A stretch of DNA of 7,788 nucleotides from Candidatus Aminicenantota bacterium (GCA_027365515.1 DAHXMK010000047.1:1-7788), one strand, 5' to 3'; positions 1 to 7,243 are shown, counted from the first letter of the stretch. The notes: generated by a model not told the origin, from the letters alone. Numbers and translations are program-made.

Positions 1-150
1 GTCAAGGACGCTTTCCTGCGGCAGGAGCCACGCGAACCCGGACAAGACCACGGAATCCACGGTGAAGCGGTAGCCGCGGGATGGCTGGAGGACTCTCAGC
101 CGGCCTCGCAGAAACTGCGTTGCGGAAGGAGCCCTTTCGTCAGGGGCCAT
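1..150 (-). CDS. trmN6: TrmN6-like tRNA1(Val) adenine-37 N6-methyltransferase, N-terminal fragment
   Basis: Partial gene running off the window at position 1. From the ATG at 150-148 the frame is open for 50 codons with no stop. The visible peptide contains LRGRLRVLQP, then SRGYRFTVDSVVLSGFA, and ends LPQESVLD. This is the N-terminal signature of the YfiC/TrmN6 family: a short strand, 'QP..GYRF..D..LL..F', then 'VLDLGCG' of the SAM-binding site, of which only VLD is inside the window. Family members methylate N6 of A37 in tRNA1(Val) using S-adenosylmethionine in the cytoplasm. The ATG lies inside the last codons of the upstream phosphatase gene (11-base overlap, ATGGCCCCTGA) and has no good Shine-Dalgarno, so translation is probably coupled to that gene. 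The catalytic NPPY motif is outside the window. A related small SAM methyltransferase is the main alternative. Confidence 0.8.
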   Translation of the reverse strand, partial: MAPDERAPSATQFLRGRLRVLQPSRGYRFTVDSVVLSGFAWLLPQESVLD

Positions 151-2530
151 CGGCTCTCAGCGCCAGGAGGGTCAAGTCGTCGGCCTGCGGCGCTCCGTCC
201 GCGAACAGCTCGACGGCGCGGCTGACCCGGTCCAATATCTCTTCCGGGCCGATGCTATGGCTTCCATCCAGTGCCGCTAGGAGCCGTTCGCTTCCGAACT
301 CCTCCTGCCTCCTGTTCATGGCCTCGGTCACGCCGTCGGTGTATAGAAGGAGTGCGTCGCCCGGCTCGAACGAGACCTTCCTCTCTTCTATCGTTTTGAG
401 GAAGACCGAGTCGTCCATCAGCCCGAGGACAAGCCCTTTCGGGGAGAGCAGCTCTGGAACGCCCTGGCGAATGAAGACCGGCGGGTTGTGGCCGGCGGAA
501 AGTATCGTCGCCTCGCGCGCCTTCGTGTCGAGCGCCACCGCGCACAGCGTGAGAAATGTCCCGTCGTCGCTGAGATTCTTGAAGAGGCGGTTAAGGTGGC
601 AGAGGATGACCTTCTCGCGGTCGTCCACGCAGGTCACCGAGTGGAGGATGCCCTTGGTGAGCGTCATGTAGAAGGCCGCCTTGACGCCCTTCCCTGAAAC
701 GTCGCCGAGAACGATGAGCCACCTTTCTCCGGACAGTGAGAGGTAATCGTAGTAGTCGCCGCCCACCTCCATCGCCGGCGTGCAGCGGGCGGCGACGGTG
801 AAGCCTGGAACGATGGGCGTCTCCTTGGGCAGAAACCTCTCCTGAACCCCCTTTGCGATCTCCAGCTCTCTCGCGAAGCGTTCTCTCTCGCGGATCCGGC
901 TGAGGTAGGCGGGCTCGTAAGCTTGCAAGTCGGAAAGGGGCTTCCCTTTCCAGACCAGGATCCCGCCGATCACCGCGGCGCAGCCGATTAGGCCGAGGCC
1001 GATGAGCCCCTGGCCGGCCACCTGGGAATCACGCCCCGTCAGCAGGAGAGACGACTGCGCGAAAAGGAGCGGCGCGAAAAGGAAGAGAACGGCGCAGAGA
1101 AAACCGCCCCATTCCATCGAGGCGAAGAGGGCCGCGCCGGCCAGCATCGCCGCGGGAAGAACGAGCCATAGAGGTCCAGCAGGAACGGCGGCGGCCGTGG
1201 CCGAGGCGAAGAAGAGGCTGAAAAGAAAGGCCGCTGGCGCCGGACGAAACCGCAGCCTCAAGAACGGATACAGGACGCCGCCGAAGACGCACCCCAGCAG
1301 CAGGCTCTGGGCCAGCGGCCCGAATACGGCGTGCGCCGCAAGGCCGCCTGGCGCCATGAACCCCTCCATGCTCGTGCTGATCGGAAGCATGAATATGCCT
1401 GAGCGCTCGTTCCACCACGCCATGAAGAAGACGGCGGAGGGGAGCGCGAGCATCACCAGGCCGCCGGAAAGGCAATAGAGCACGGCCTTGCCGGTCTCTT
1501 GGACGCGCCAGATGTTGCTGAGCCACAAATCGCTCATGCGGAGCTTTTCAGGGTAGGCCTGCCGCAAGAAGGACTCCGAGACGGTCCAGAGCAGCGTGAA
1601 GAAAAGGGCCGACAAGACTGAGATCAACAGCGCGAGGACGATCGTCTCGCCCCACCGCCCGTCGTACCTGAAGAGCGCGGCGACGAAGGTGGCGCCTCCG
1701 GAGATAAGGGCAATTTTCCTAACGTGGGTCAGGTCTATCTCGTCCCTCCTCAGTTGCTGGATGAAGAGGAAGAGGACCAGAAGAGCCAAGAAGAACCATG
1801 AGGCGAGGGTGAGGATCGTCAGCAGGAGCGCCCCCCCCTTGGCGCTGTCCGCCGAGCTTTCAAAGCTGACGCTCCGGCTGAAGGACTTGATGAAGCCGCC
1901 TTCGAGCGTTACCGCGTATTGCGAGACGACGCCCGGCAAACCCTGCACCGGTGCCTTCCAGGTGAAGTCGTACTCCTGCCTGCCACTGTTCTCGCCGGCG
2001 TTATAGGCGGACAGCGTGAGCGCGCCGGCGTCAACTCCGAGGAAGCGGAGCAGGTCTTCGGCGTCGCGCCTGGCTTCCTCGCTGCTCATCTTTGCTGGCG
2101 CCTGGGCCTGGGCGACGGAATTCTCCAGGCCCAGAATCTGGCCAGAACTGGAAACGGTGATAGTCACCAGAGGCTTGTCCGAGCCCCGTTTCGCCCAAAG
2201 CGAGAGGCCGTTTTGTGGCACCGCGCTGTAAACCCACTGCTGAACTGGCACCTTGCTCGCCGCCAGATAGACCGCCGCCTTTATGCCGACGAGCTCTTGC
2301 AGGCGGCGCAAGGTTACCGTGTCCGTCCTGGTGGCGAACTTCAAGGCGAAGGGCTGGGATTCTCCAAGGAGCTTCTCTACAGTCATGCGGACTTTGTCCC
2401 GCGCCCGCGCCTCGTCGAAAGTGGCGAGGCCGAGGGGGGCGTTGACCACGCCGTTCACCCGCCACAGATAGAGGGCCGCCGAAGCCGCTCCGGTCATGAC
2501 CAGGAATGCGAGAACCAGCGCCCGCCGCAT
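140..2530 (-). CDS. Multi-pass membrane sensor SpoIIE/RsbU-type PP2C serine phosphatase
   Basis: A 796-residue protein when started at the ATG at 2530-2528. That ATG opens directly into a membrane anchor (MRRALVLAFLVMTG). An in-frame TTG at 2566 would add 12 residues but lacks a ribosome site. Layout: one membrane helix (about 2-22); an extracytoplasmic region of about 210 residues; a cluster of roughly eight or nine helices (about 233-530); a charged helical linker (about 548-568, ERERFARELEIAKGVQERF); and a C-terminal PP2C domain (about 570-793). The phosphatase looks active. GGDYYDY (590-596), GDVSGKG (609-615), GHNPP (680-684), YTDGVTEAMN (730-739) and ADDLTLL (783-789) are all present, including the metal-binding aspartates D592, D610, D732 and D784/D785. 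Such enzymes usually dephosphorylate a STAS-domain anti-anti-sigma factor, releasing a stress or developmental sigma factor. No such partner is encoded in the window. The central region may be related to CPBP-type membrane proteins (see findings). The gene follows a terminator and so has its own, unidentified, promoter, and overlaps trmN6 downstream. Confidence 0.93.
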   Translation of the reverse strand: MRRALVLAFLVMTGAASAALYLWRVNGVVNAPLGLATFDEARARDKVRMTVEKLLGESQPFALKFATRTDTVTLRRLQELVGIKAAVYLAASKVPVQQWVYSAVPQNGLSLWAKRGSDKPLVTITVSSSGQILGLENSVAQAQAPAKMSSEEARRDAEDLLRFLGVDAGALTLSAYNAGENSGRQEYDFTWKAPVQGLPGVVSQYAVTLEGGFIKSFSRSVSFESSADSAKGGALLLTILTLASWFFLALLVLFLFIQQLRRDEIDLTHVRKIALISGGATFVAALFRYDGRWGETIVLALLISVLSALFFTLLWTVSESFLRQAYPEKLRMSDLWLSNIWRVQETGKAVLYCLSGGLVMLALPSAVFFMAWWNERSGIFMLPISTSMEGFMAPGGLAAHAVFGPLAQSLLLGCVFGGVLYPFLRLRFRPAPAAFLFSLFFASATAAAVPAGPLWLVLPAAMLAGAALFASMEWGGFLCAVLFLFAPLLFAQSSLLLTGRDSQVAGQGLIGLGLIGCAAVIGGILVWKGKPLSDLQAYEPAYLSRIRERERFARELEIAKGVQERFLPKETPIVPGFTVAARCTPAMEVGGDYYDYLSLSGERWLIVLGDVSGKGVKAAFYMTLTKGILHSVTCVDDREKVILCHLNRLFKNLSDDGTFLTLCAVALDTKAREATILSAGHNPPVFIRQGVPELLSPKGLVLGLMDDSVFLKTIEERKVSFEPGDALLLYTDGVTEAMNRRQEEFGSERLLAALDGSHSIGPEEILDRVSRAVELFADGAPQADDLTLLALRADGP

Positions 2531-2691
2531 AGGAGCCAGGATAGAACAGCGAGCCGCCCAATGCAATGGGAGCGGTGGTTGGCCGTGGCTGATATGGCTG
2601 CCGGCCGTGGATTGCAGGAGAAAACCACAGAAGCAGCCGTGCTTCAGCGCTGGCCGACGGCCCGCAGCTTAGGCAAACGGCCAAGGGACGC

Positions 2692-2721
2692 AAAAAGGGG
2701 AGGGCGCGCGCCCTCCCCTTT
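2692..2721 (-). terminator. Rho-independent terminator of the small outer-membrane barrel gene
   Basis: A perfect 22-base palindrome (2697-2718, GGGGAGGGC arms around GCGC) is flanked by A/T pairs that extend the stem to 2694-2721. On the minus strand it is followed by TTTTT (2696-2692). It sits 22 bases after the barrel gene's stop and so separates that gene from the phosphatase gene. Confidence 0.9.
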
Positions 2722-2743
2722 CCATTCATGCCTATAAGGTTGC

Positions 2744-3331
2744 TTAGAACTTCCAGGTCACGCCGATGCGGGCGTCCCAGCTGTTCTTGGCATCAAAGTC
2801 GCCCTCCTTCAAGCCGTTCATGTGGTGGTAGGTCGCCTGCATGGCGAGGCCCACCTGCTTATTGAAGAAGTAACGGTAGCCGAATGTGGCGCCCAGCGCC
2901 CAGTCGTTCTTGAGTTCTCCGGTGACGTGTACGGCGTACGGCGTCCCGCCAACCGTGACGATGTAGTTCTCGTCAATGCTGGTGCTGCCAAAAGTATAGC
3001 CGAGGTTCAGTTGGCCGTATATCTCGCCCTTCTGTCCGGCGGTCGTCTTGAATTCGGGGCCGACCTCTATAAGGTTGTAGTTCCTCTTGAACTTGAACTC
3101 ACCATAAGGCGCGTAGGTGTACTTGAACTTACCCTCGTTGTACATGTAAGCGAAGTGCAGGCCGTAATTTTCGCTGAAATAGTAGACGCCATCCAAGCTG
3201 GCCACGAAGCCTGAGTCGGCATCGCCAGTGCTGAACTGGTAGCCTGGCAGCACTGAAACAGACCACTTTTCCTGAGCGCAAATTCCCAACGTGGCGACGA
3301 CCAACAAAACAGCGATCAATACTTTCTTCAT
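2744..3331 (-). CDS. Small outer-membrane beta-barrel protein (OmpX/OmpA-barrel type)
   Basis: A 195-residue protein. It has a typical signal peptide (MKKVLIAVLLVVATLGICA, cleavage probably before Q20). The cysteine does not fit a lipobox because the residue before it is Ile. The mature part alternates polar and hydrophobic residues in about eight strands rich in Tyr, Phe and Gly (for example SVSVLPGYQF, GLHFAYMYNEGKF, GQLNLGYTFG, LGATFGYRYFF). It ends in the strand RIGVTWKF, with the C-terminal Phe that serves as the BAM recognition signal. Length and pattern match the OMP_b-brl superfamily of eight-stranded barrels, but the sequence gives no ligand or specific role. Expression looks strong: near-consensus promoter, AAAGGAGG ribosome site 6 bases from the ATG, and its own terminator. 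It is a single-gene transcription unit. Confidence 0.88.
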   Translation of the reverse strand: MKKVLIAVLLVVATLGICAQEKWSVSVLPGYQFSTGDADSGFVASLDGVYYFSENYGLHFAYMYNEGKFKYTYAPYGEFKFKRNYNLIEVGPEFKTTAGQKGEIYGQLNLGYTFGSTSIDENYIVTVGGTPYAVHVTGELKNDWALGATFGYRYFFNKQVGLAMQATYHHMNGLKEGDFDAKNSWDARIGVTWKF

Positions 3332-3337
3332 TTGCTT

Positions 3338-3345
3338 CCTCCTTT
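3338..3345 (-). promoter_or_regulatory. Strong Shine-Dalgarno of the barrel gene
   Basis: On the minus strand AAAGGAGG lies 6 bases before the ATG at 3331-3329. It fixes that start and suggests efficient translation. Confidence 0.9.
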
Positions 3346-3356
3346 AATCTCCATCC

Positions 3357-3380
3357 CCCGGGCTAACCCCAGGGTCCGGG
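3357..3380 (-). other. Possible 5'-end stem-loop in the barrel-gene leader
   Basis: CCCGG (3380-3376) pairs with CCGGG (3361-3357). Inside it, ACC can pair with GGT around a CTGG loop. The transcription start expected from the -10 element is near 3377, so this structure would lie at the extreme 5' end of the roughly 50-base leader. Similar stems stabilise some outer-membrane-protein mRNAs such as E. coli ompA. Seen: the pairing. Inferred: the role. Confidence 0.35.
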
Positions 3381-3383
3381 TTC

Positions 3384-3413
3384 AATATGCGCCTTTTTGG
3401 CGCTGTTTGTCAA
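3384..3413 (-). promoter_or_regulatory. Sigma-70-type promoter of the barrel gene
   Basis: Read on the minus strand, TTGACA (3413-3408) is a perfect -35. After an 18-base spacer comes CATATT (3389-3384) as -10, matching 4 of 6 consensus bases. The ATG is 52 bases beyond the -10. The spacer contains a perfect GCGCC-AAAAA-GGCGC inverted repeat (3403-3389), a possible operator. Confidence 0.75.
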
Positions 3414-3415
3414 GA

Positions 3416-3439
3416 GGCGCGGCCGCTTCGGGCCGCGCC
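3416..3439. repeat. GC-rich inverted repeat directly upstream of the -35
   Basis: The 9-base arms GGCGCGGCC (3416-3424) and GGCCGCGCC (3431-3439) are perfectly complementary around a 6-base centre. The repeat begins 2 bases upstream of the barrel promoter's -35. It lacks a T-tract, and the receptor gene already has a strong terminator just before it, so a binding site is as likely as a second terminator. Confidence 0.6.
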
Positions 3440-3469
3440 AAGAATCGAAGCGCCCGGGGATTTAGGCAC

Positions 3470-3494
3470 AAAAAAAGGGCCCCTTTCGGGGCCC
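3470..3494 (-). terminator. Rho-independent terminator of the TonB-dependent receptor gene
   Basis: On the minus strand a perfect 7-bp stem, GGGCCCC and GGGGCCC around a GAAA tetraloop (3494-3477), is followed by seven T (3476-3470). It lies 32 bases after the receptor's stop codon. Confidence 0.92.
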
Positions 3495-3526
3495 GAAATA
3501 TGGGAATGGTGACAAGATGAGAAATC

Positions 3527-6511
3527 CTAGAACGTCCAGCGGATGGCGAAACGAATCGCGCGGGGCGACTGGTGCTGGTAAGGCAAGCCGTAGTAAGAGT
3601 TCGGCACCCATGCACTGCGTGGATCGCCTTGGTTGAGCTCCGTGTACGCTTTTTGATAAACGGCAGTCGTCTTCTGCTCGTTGGTAAGGTTGAAAATGTC
3701 AACGCGCAGGCCCAAATTGGTCTTGAAGAGCTTGAAGTCGTACTGCGCCCCGAGGTCCAAGGTCCAGATCGTGGGGGTACGGCCGGCGGTGCCGCGCTCG
3801 GTGACGAAGCCGGCGGAGCCGCCGTACCACGCGTACCAGACCTGCTCGCTCAAGGGCGTTCCCGACATCAGCGTGAAATTGCTTGAAAGGGTCAACGGAA
3901 TCTGAGTGAACTGGTAGGACCCGTAGGCCTTGAGCTGATGCTTGCGGTCCAAGGGCAGAAGGCCGTAACCGTTGGTGAGCAGCTCTGGAAGGTCATACGT
4001 GGCGTTGAGGTTTGGATCGAGCTGGCCGTTGACCGTGTCGTTGCTGGCCGCACCTTCATAGTTTCCTTCCAGCTTCGAGTAAACGTAGGAAGCGTTTAAC
4101 TGCCAGTGGTTGCTCCAACGCTTGTCAAGGGTGAACTGTGCTGCCGTATACCTGCGGGACGGCTTGGGGAAAGTCACGCCGGTCGCCGTGACAACGTTCG
4201 TCCAGCGGTCGGGGTTGGCTATGATGTAGGTCTGCGCATTATCGGTAGAAATGTCCTCGATGGTCCGTCCGAGCTGGCGGTAAAGCAACTGGACGCCGAC
4301 TTTGAGGTCGGGCTTGATTTCGTAATCGAACCCAGCCAGGTATTCGTCTTCGAATGGGGCCTTCAGTTTATCGCTGACGCCGTAGGAGGCGGTCTGCTGT
4401 CCCTGAATCAACTCCGAGTACCCGTAAAAGACTCCGCCGATGTAGTTTGTCAGATTCGGGTCGCTATAGTATTCGAATCCGTCATGTTCGTTGGCCAGGG
4501 AGCGGATGGCCATGTCGTTCGGGACGCGCTCGAAGTAGCGGCCGGCGAATCCATAAAGCTTGCTCTTTCCGTTGTGTGCCACATCCCACGTAAAGCCAAC
4601 GCGCGGCGCGATGTTGTTGTCCAGCTTGATGGAATTGCCGCCGGGCAGCGTGCTCTCAATCAACTGGCCGTCGTCGCGCAGGCCGAACTTGAGAAGGAAG
4701 TTGTCGGTGATGTTCCAGTTGTCGTTGATCCATACAGCGTGGTACTTGGCCTTGGTCGTGCGAAGAGCGGGCGTGTAGTAGGACTGGAAGATGTAGGTGT
4801 AATACGAGCCGTCAGGCCATTGGAATGGTGCACCAAACAAGTCGGCGTTGCTCGCCCACTGGACGAATCCTCCACCAATGGCGACGTCGGTTCCGAAGCT
4901 TGCGGGAGCGTTTGGGTTTACGTGATTCGTTGGGCCACTAAGCCCCTGGTTGTAATCGTATTCATTGTTTTCGTACTGAAGGCCGTAAGAGAGCTCATTG
5001 TGGTGGGGCAGGATGTTTGTGAACTTCACCCGGGCCTGAAGAGAATTGTCCTTCGCCACATAGGCCATACCGCCAACGCCATCATTGGCGACGTAGTTCG
5101 CACCCAAATCAATGGCGCCAAATGGATATTGTGAACTAGGCAATTCCGTGGGCGCTACAGTAGTGTCCGCCGGCAGGGCTTGAAAGCCCCCATAGACGCC
5201 TTGCGAGAAATAATAAGAATACTGCATCGCGGCGGCGCCCTGCGGAGCAACACTAAGCGACTGGTGGCGGTCACGATAGCTTATCGTGGCTTCGGTGAAG
5301 AAGTTCTTGGTCCAAGTGGCATCCCACTCGAGGCTCATGCTGTAAGGATCTTGCTTGACCTGGTATGGCGCGGAGTAAGGAGAAAGCGTCGCAAGCGACC
5401 CGTAAGAACTGTTGTTCTCGGAGTCCCCAAATACGCTAAGCGCCAGTTTGTGGTTCTGGCTGAGATTCCACGTGAGCTTGAAGGCGTACTGTGGTTGCCG
5501 GTCTTCCTCGGTCAGGCTCTTGCCCAAGTAGTAGGAGTTGGCCCGCTGGCCTTTCAAGTAGAGTGCGGTGTCCCCGCTACCCGCCGGGGCGGTCAGGTCG
5601 GTCTTGGTCTCGTTGTAGTCGCCGGCCACGAAGAACCAGAGCTTATCCTTGAGGATGTAGCCGCCTAAAAAAGCACCCAAGTCATACGTGGTAAAGCCCG
5701 TCTGGTCGTTGAAAACGTATGAGTAGGTACGGCTCTTTGCCTGCAGGCTGTCGTTGAAGTAGTACGCGTACGCTCCGCCGTGAAACTCGTTGCCGCCGCT
5801 CTTGGTGATGGCGTTGGTTACGCCTCCCATTGAGGCGCCGTATTCGGGCGGCAGGCCGCTGGCCAACACCTCGTAGTCTTGGATAAATTCAAAATTAAGC
5901 GAGGCGTTAAGCGTGCCATAGCCGGTGCTGGTGACGTCCATGCCGTTGATGATGTAGTTGTTTTCGGCGCCAGTGGAGCCTCCGATGGAGGGGTTGTTAG
6001 CTCCGGTGGAAACGCCGGAATTAACCGCCGTCGGAGCCAGATAGGCGATCTGCGAGGCGCCCCTCTGCAGCGGAACGGCATTAATCATCCGGTCCGATAT
6101 CGTGGCCCCGCCAACGGTGCTTTTCATATCCAGCAGAGGCGCGGTTCCAACGACTGTTATAGTGGAAGTGCCCGCGCCGAGCTGGAACGGAAGCGATACA
6201 GTGGCACCAAGCGGAACTTCTATGCCGCTCCGCACGACGGAGTTGAAGCCTTGGGCTTCAACCTGCACCGTATAATTTCTGCCCGCGGGAACGAAAGGTA
6301 TCCTGTATTCGCCGTTGACATCGGTAGCCGCGCCCAAGAAACCCTGGACGGCCGGGCCGGTCAGTTTGATGGTAGCGCCTATTACAGGCTGGTTGGAAGC
6401 ATCCGTGACCTTGCCCTGCAAGTTGCCGCCAGTGGTCTGAGCAAAGGCCGCGACCGCCGCCAATATGGCGCACATCATTAACAAAAAGCTCAGTTTCCAT
6501 CTTCTTCTCAT
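3527..6511 (-). CDS. TonB-dependent outer-membrane receptor, Oar-like, with carboxypeptidase-regulatory-like domain
   Basis: A 994-residue protein from the ATG at 6511-6509, chosen because GGAGGAG lies 5 bases upstream. A TTG at 6535 in the same frame would add 8 residues ahead of the signal peptide and include that ribosome site. The signal peptide is about 1-25 (RRRWK, a hydrophobic run, AFAQ). Next is a Cna_B/CarboxypepD_reg-like domain (about 30-112; NLQGKVTDASNQPVIGATI, TDVNGEYRIPFVPAG, YTVQVEAQGF). Then comes a plug domain (about 125-245; VVGTAPLLD, NNYIINGMDVTS, YGASMGGVTNAITKSGGNEFHGG). The rest is a beta-barrel rich in Tyr, Asn and aromatic strands, ending in AIRFAIRWTF with a terminal Phe. 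Such receptors import large or scarce substrates, or act as Oar-type surface proteins, with energy from TonB-ExbBD, none of which is encoded here. No SusD-like partner or enzyme is adjacent, so the substrate cannot be guessed. The length is normal and the gene intact. Confidence 0.93.
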   Translation of the reverse strand: MRRRWKLSFLLMMCAILAAVAAFAQTTGGNLQGKVTDASNQPVIGATIKLTGPAVQGFLGAATDVNGEYRIPFVPAGRNYTVQVEAQGFNSVVRSGIEVPLGATVSLPFQLGAGTSTITVVGTAPLLDMKSTVGGATISDRMINAVPLQRGASQIAYLAPTAVNSGVSTGANNPSIGGSTGAENNYIINGMDVTSTGYGTLNASLNFEFIQDYEVLASGLPPEYGASMGGVTNAITKSGGNEFHGGAYAYYFNDSLQAKSRTYSYVFNDQTGFTTYDLGAFLGGYILKDKLWFFVAGDYNETKTDLTAPAGSGDTALYLKGQRANSYYLGKSLTEEDRQPQYAFKLTWNLSQNHKLALSVFGDSENNSSYGSLATLSPYSAPYQVKQDPYSMSLEWDATWTKNFFTEATISYRDRHQSLSVAPQGAAAMQYSYYFSQGVYGGFQALPADTTVAPTELPSSQYPFGAIDLGANYVANDGVGGMAYVAKDNSLQARVKFTNILPHHNELSYGLQYENNEYDYNQGLSGPTNHVNPNAPASFGTDVAIGGGFVQWASNADLFGAPFQWPDGSYYTYIFQSYYTPALRTTKAKYHAVWINDNWNITDNFLLKFGLRDDGQLIESTLPGGNSIKLDNNIAPRVGFTWDVAHNGKSKLYGFAGRYFERVPNDMAIRSLANEHDGFEYYSDPNLTNYIGGVFYGYSELIQGQQTASYGVSDKLKAPFEDEYLAGFDYEIKPDLKVGVQLLYRQLGRTIEDISTDNAQTYIIANPDRWTNVVTATGVTFPKPSRRYTAAQFTLDKRWSNHWQLNASYVYSKLEGNYEGAASNDTVNGQLDPNLNATYDLPELLTNGYGLLPLDRKHQLKAYGSYQFTQIPLTLSSNFTLMSGTPLSEQVWYAWYGGSAGFVTERGTAGRTPTIWTLDLGAQYDFKLFKTNLGLRVDIFNLTNEQKTTAVYQKAYTELNQGDPRSAWVPNSYYGLPYQHQSPRAIRFAIRWTF

Positions 6512-6516
6512 AACTT

Positions 6517-6523
6517 CTCCTCC
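6517..6523 (-). promoter_or_regulatory. Shine-Dalgarno deciding the receptor start
   Basis: On the minus strand GGAGGAG is followed by AAGTT and then the ATG at 6511. This supports the ATG over the in-frame TTG at 6535. Confidence 0.8.
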
Positions 6524-6535
6524 ATGACCTCTCAA

Positions 6536-6688
6536 TCAACTGCTATAAAAACTCAACTCGGCTGGAACTCTCTTCCTTCTTCCCTTAAGCTCACCACCTC
6601 CTTTCAAGTTGGCCGGAGTGGCTGAAAGCAAATGGCCCGCCGTTTCTGAACTGGCCAAGGGTGGCGGCGCAATTGCCGGCCTTGCCAT
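6536..6688 (-). CDS. Doubtful 50-residue open frame between the hypothetical gene and the receptor
   Basis: An ATG at 6688-6686 opens 50 codons ending in TGA (6538-6536), 24 bases before the receptor ATG. The peptide begins MARPAIAPPPLASSETAGH and has a basic stretch, KGRRKR, near its end. It is in the same frame as the 174-codon gene upstream, from which it is separated by one TAA (6721-6719) and about 30 bases. No signal, membrane segment or known motif is visible, and there is no good ribosome site. The opposite strand is also open here. The stretch could equally be the receptor's untranslated leader: GTTGAGTTTTTATAGC nearby is AT-rich but not a convincing promoter. Confidence 0.18.
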   Translation of the reverse strand: MARPAIAPPPLASSETAGHLLSATPANLKGGGELKGRRKRVPAELSFYSS

Positions 6689-6718
6689 GTCAATCGGCGG
6701 AACCTGGTTGTGGGCTAC

Positions 6719-7243
6719 TTAGAAGCGGGATTTTTTATAGATTTGTTTTCGGAGATTGGGGCCGAAGAGCGAGGAGTGAATAGGCGTGAAAGCATCAAGC
6801 GAAACGGCGGCCAGCGTGGCGGAATGGATCGCATCGGACATCTCGCCCAAGAACCAGGCTGCATATTGGCTGTGGAACCTGCCGCCGTCGTCCCCGCCAT
6901 CATCATCGTCATCGGTGGCGCAGGAGGACTGGCGGGAGCACCGGCCCGTAAAGGAAGCATCTTGCCCGCCTTGAGGTGATTGGCCGGAGAAGTGATAAGG
7001 ACGGGGTGCAAATGAGCCGCCCGCCTTGCTAGCAACCGGAGTGATCAGACCGAATAGAGCAAGCAGAAGGAAGGATGCCGTTGCCGCCATCATGACGGTT
7101 TGACGAATCACAAGGCGGGCGCCAAGCCGTGCTACTGATTTCTCGCTGAAATCGTCGTTCGAGGTTGGCGGGCTGGCCGGAGTTTGTCCGCGGGACGCTT
7201 GCTCGAAGAGAGTCAGATCCGGACGCAGCGATCTCTCTGGCAA
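6719..7243 (-). CDS. Unrecognised protein with one membrane segment and an Asp/Gly-rich stretch
   Basis: I do not recognise this 174-codon frame. From a TTG at 7243 it encodes a polar N-terminus (about 1-44), then one hydrophobic segment (about 46-70, VIRQTVMMAATASFLLLAL) preceded by basic residues, so the N-terminus should be inside. Next come a short Cys pair (CSRQSSC), an acidic DDDDDGGDDGGR stretch (about 110-121) and an amphipathic C-terminus ending KQIYKKSRF. An alternative start at the ATG pair 7093/7090 would turn the hydrophobic segment into a signal peptide (cleavage near VAS-KAG), giving a small exported protein. Neither start has a good ribosome site. In favour: a near-consensus promoter on this strand about 150 bases upstream. 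Against: weak starts, no family match, and open frames on the other strand. The acidic stretch could bind calcium, but that is a guess. Confidence 0.35.
   Translation of the reverse strand: MPERSLRPDLTLFEQASRGQTPASPPTSNDDFSEKSVARLGARLVIRQTVMMAATASFLLLALFGLITPVASKAGGSFAPRPYHFSGQSPQGGQDASFTGRCSRQSSCATDDDDDGGDDGGRFHSQYAAWFLGEMSDAIHSATLAAVSLDAFTPIHSSLFGPNLRKQIYKKSRF

Noticed and set aside
2531..2566. TTG start adding 12 residues to the phosphatase
   Set aside because: No ribosome site precedes it, and the ATG at 2530 opens directly into the basic and hydrophobic membrane anchor.
1919..2737. 272-codon plus-strand frame opposite the phosphatase N-terminus
   Set aside because: It is antisense to a gene with clear domains, crosses a terminator, and its translation shows no domain, membrane segment or signal.
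4106..5134. 342-codon plus-strand frame opposite the receptor barrel
   Set aside because: It lies wholly within the receptor gene, has no ribosome site, and its Val/Arg-rich translation looks like a GC-rich antisense shadow.
6512..6535. TTG start adding 8 residues to the receptor
   Set aside because: The added codons overlap the GGAGGAG ribosome site that serves the ATG at 6511, and they would displace the signal peptide.
6601..6615. AAAGGAGGTGG on the minus strand as a ribosome site for another small gene
   Set aside because: The only start codon close behind it (GTG, about 2 bases after GGAGG) is too near, and the frame ends after 13 codons.
6610..6690. tRNA-like opening (GCCGGAGTGGCTGAA) on the plus strand
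   Set aside because: It resembles the start of a tRNA-Leu or tRNA-Ser, but no anticodon arm, TTC-type T-arm or matching acceptor 3' strand follows.
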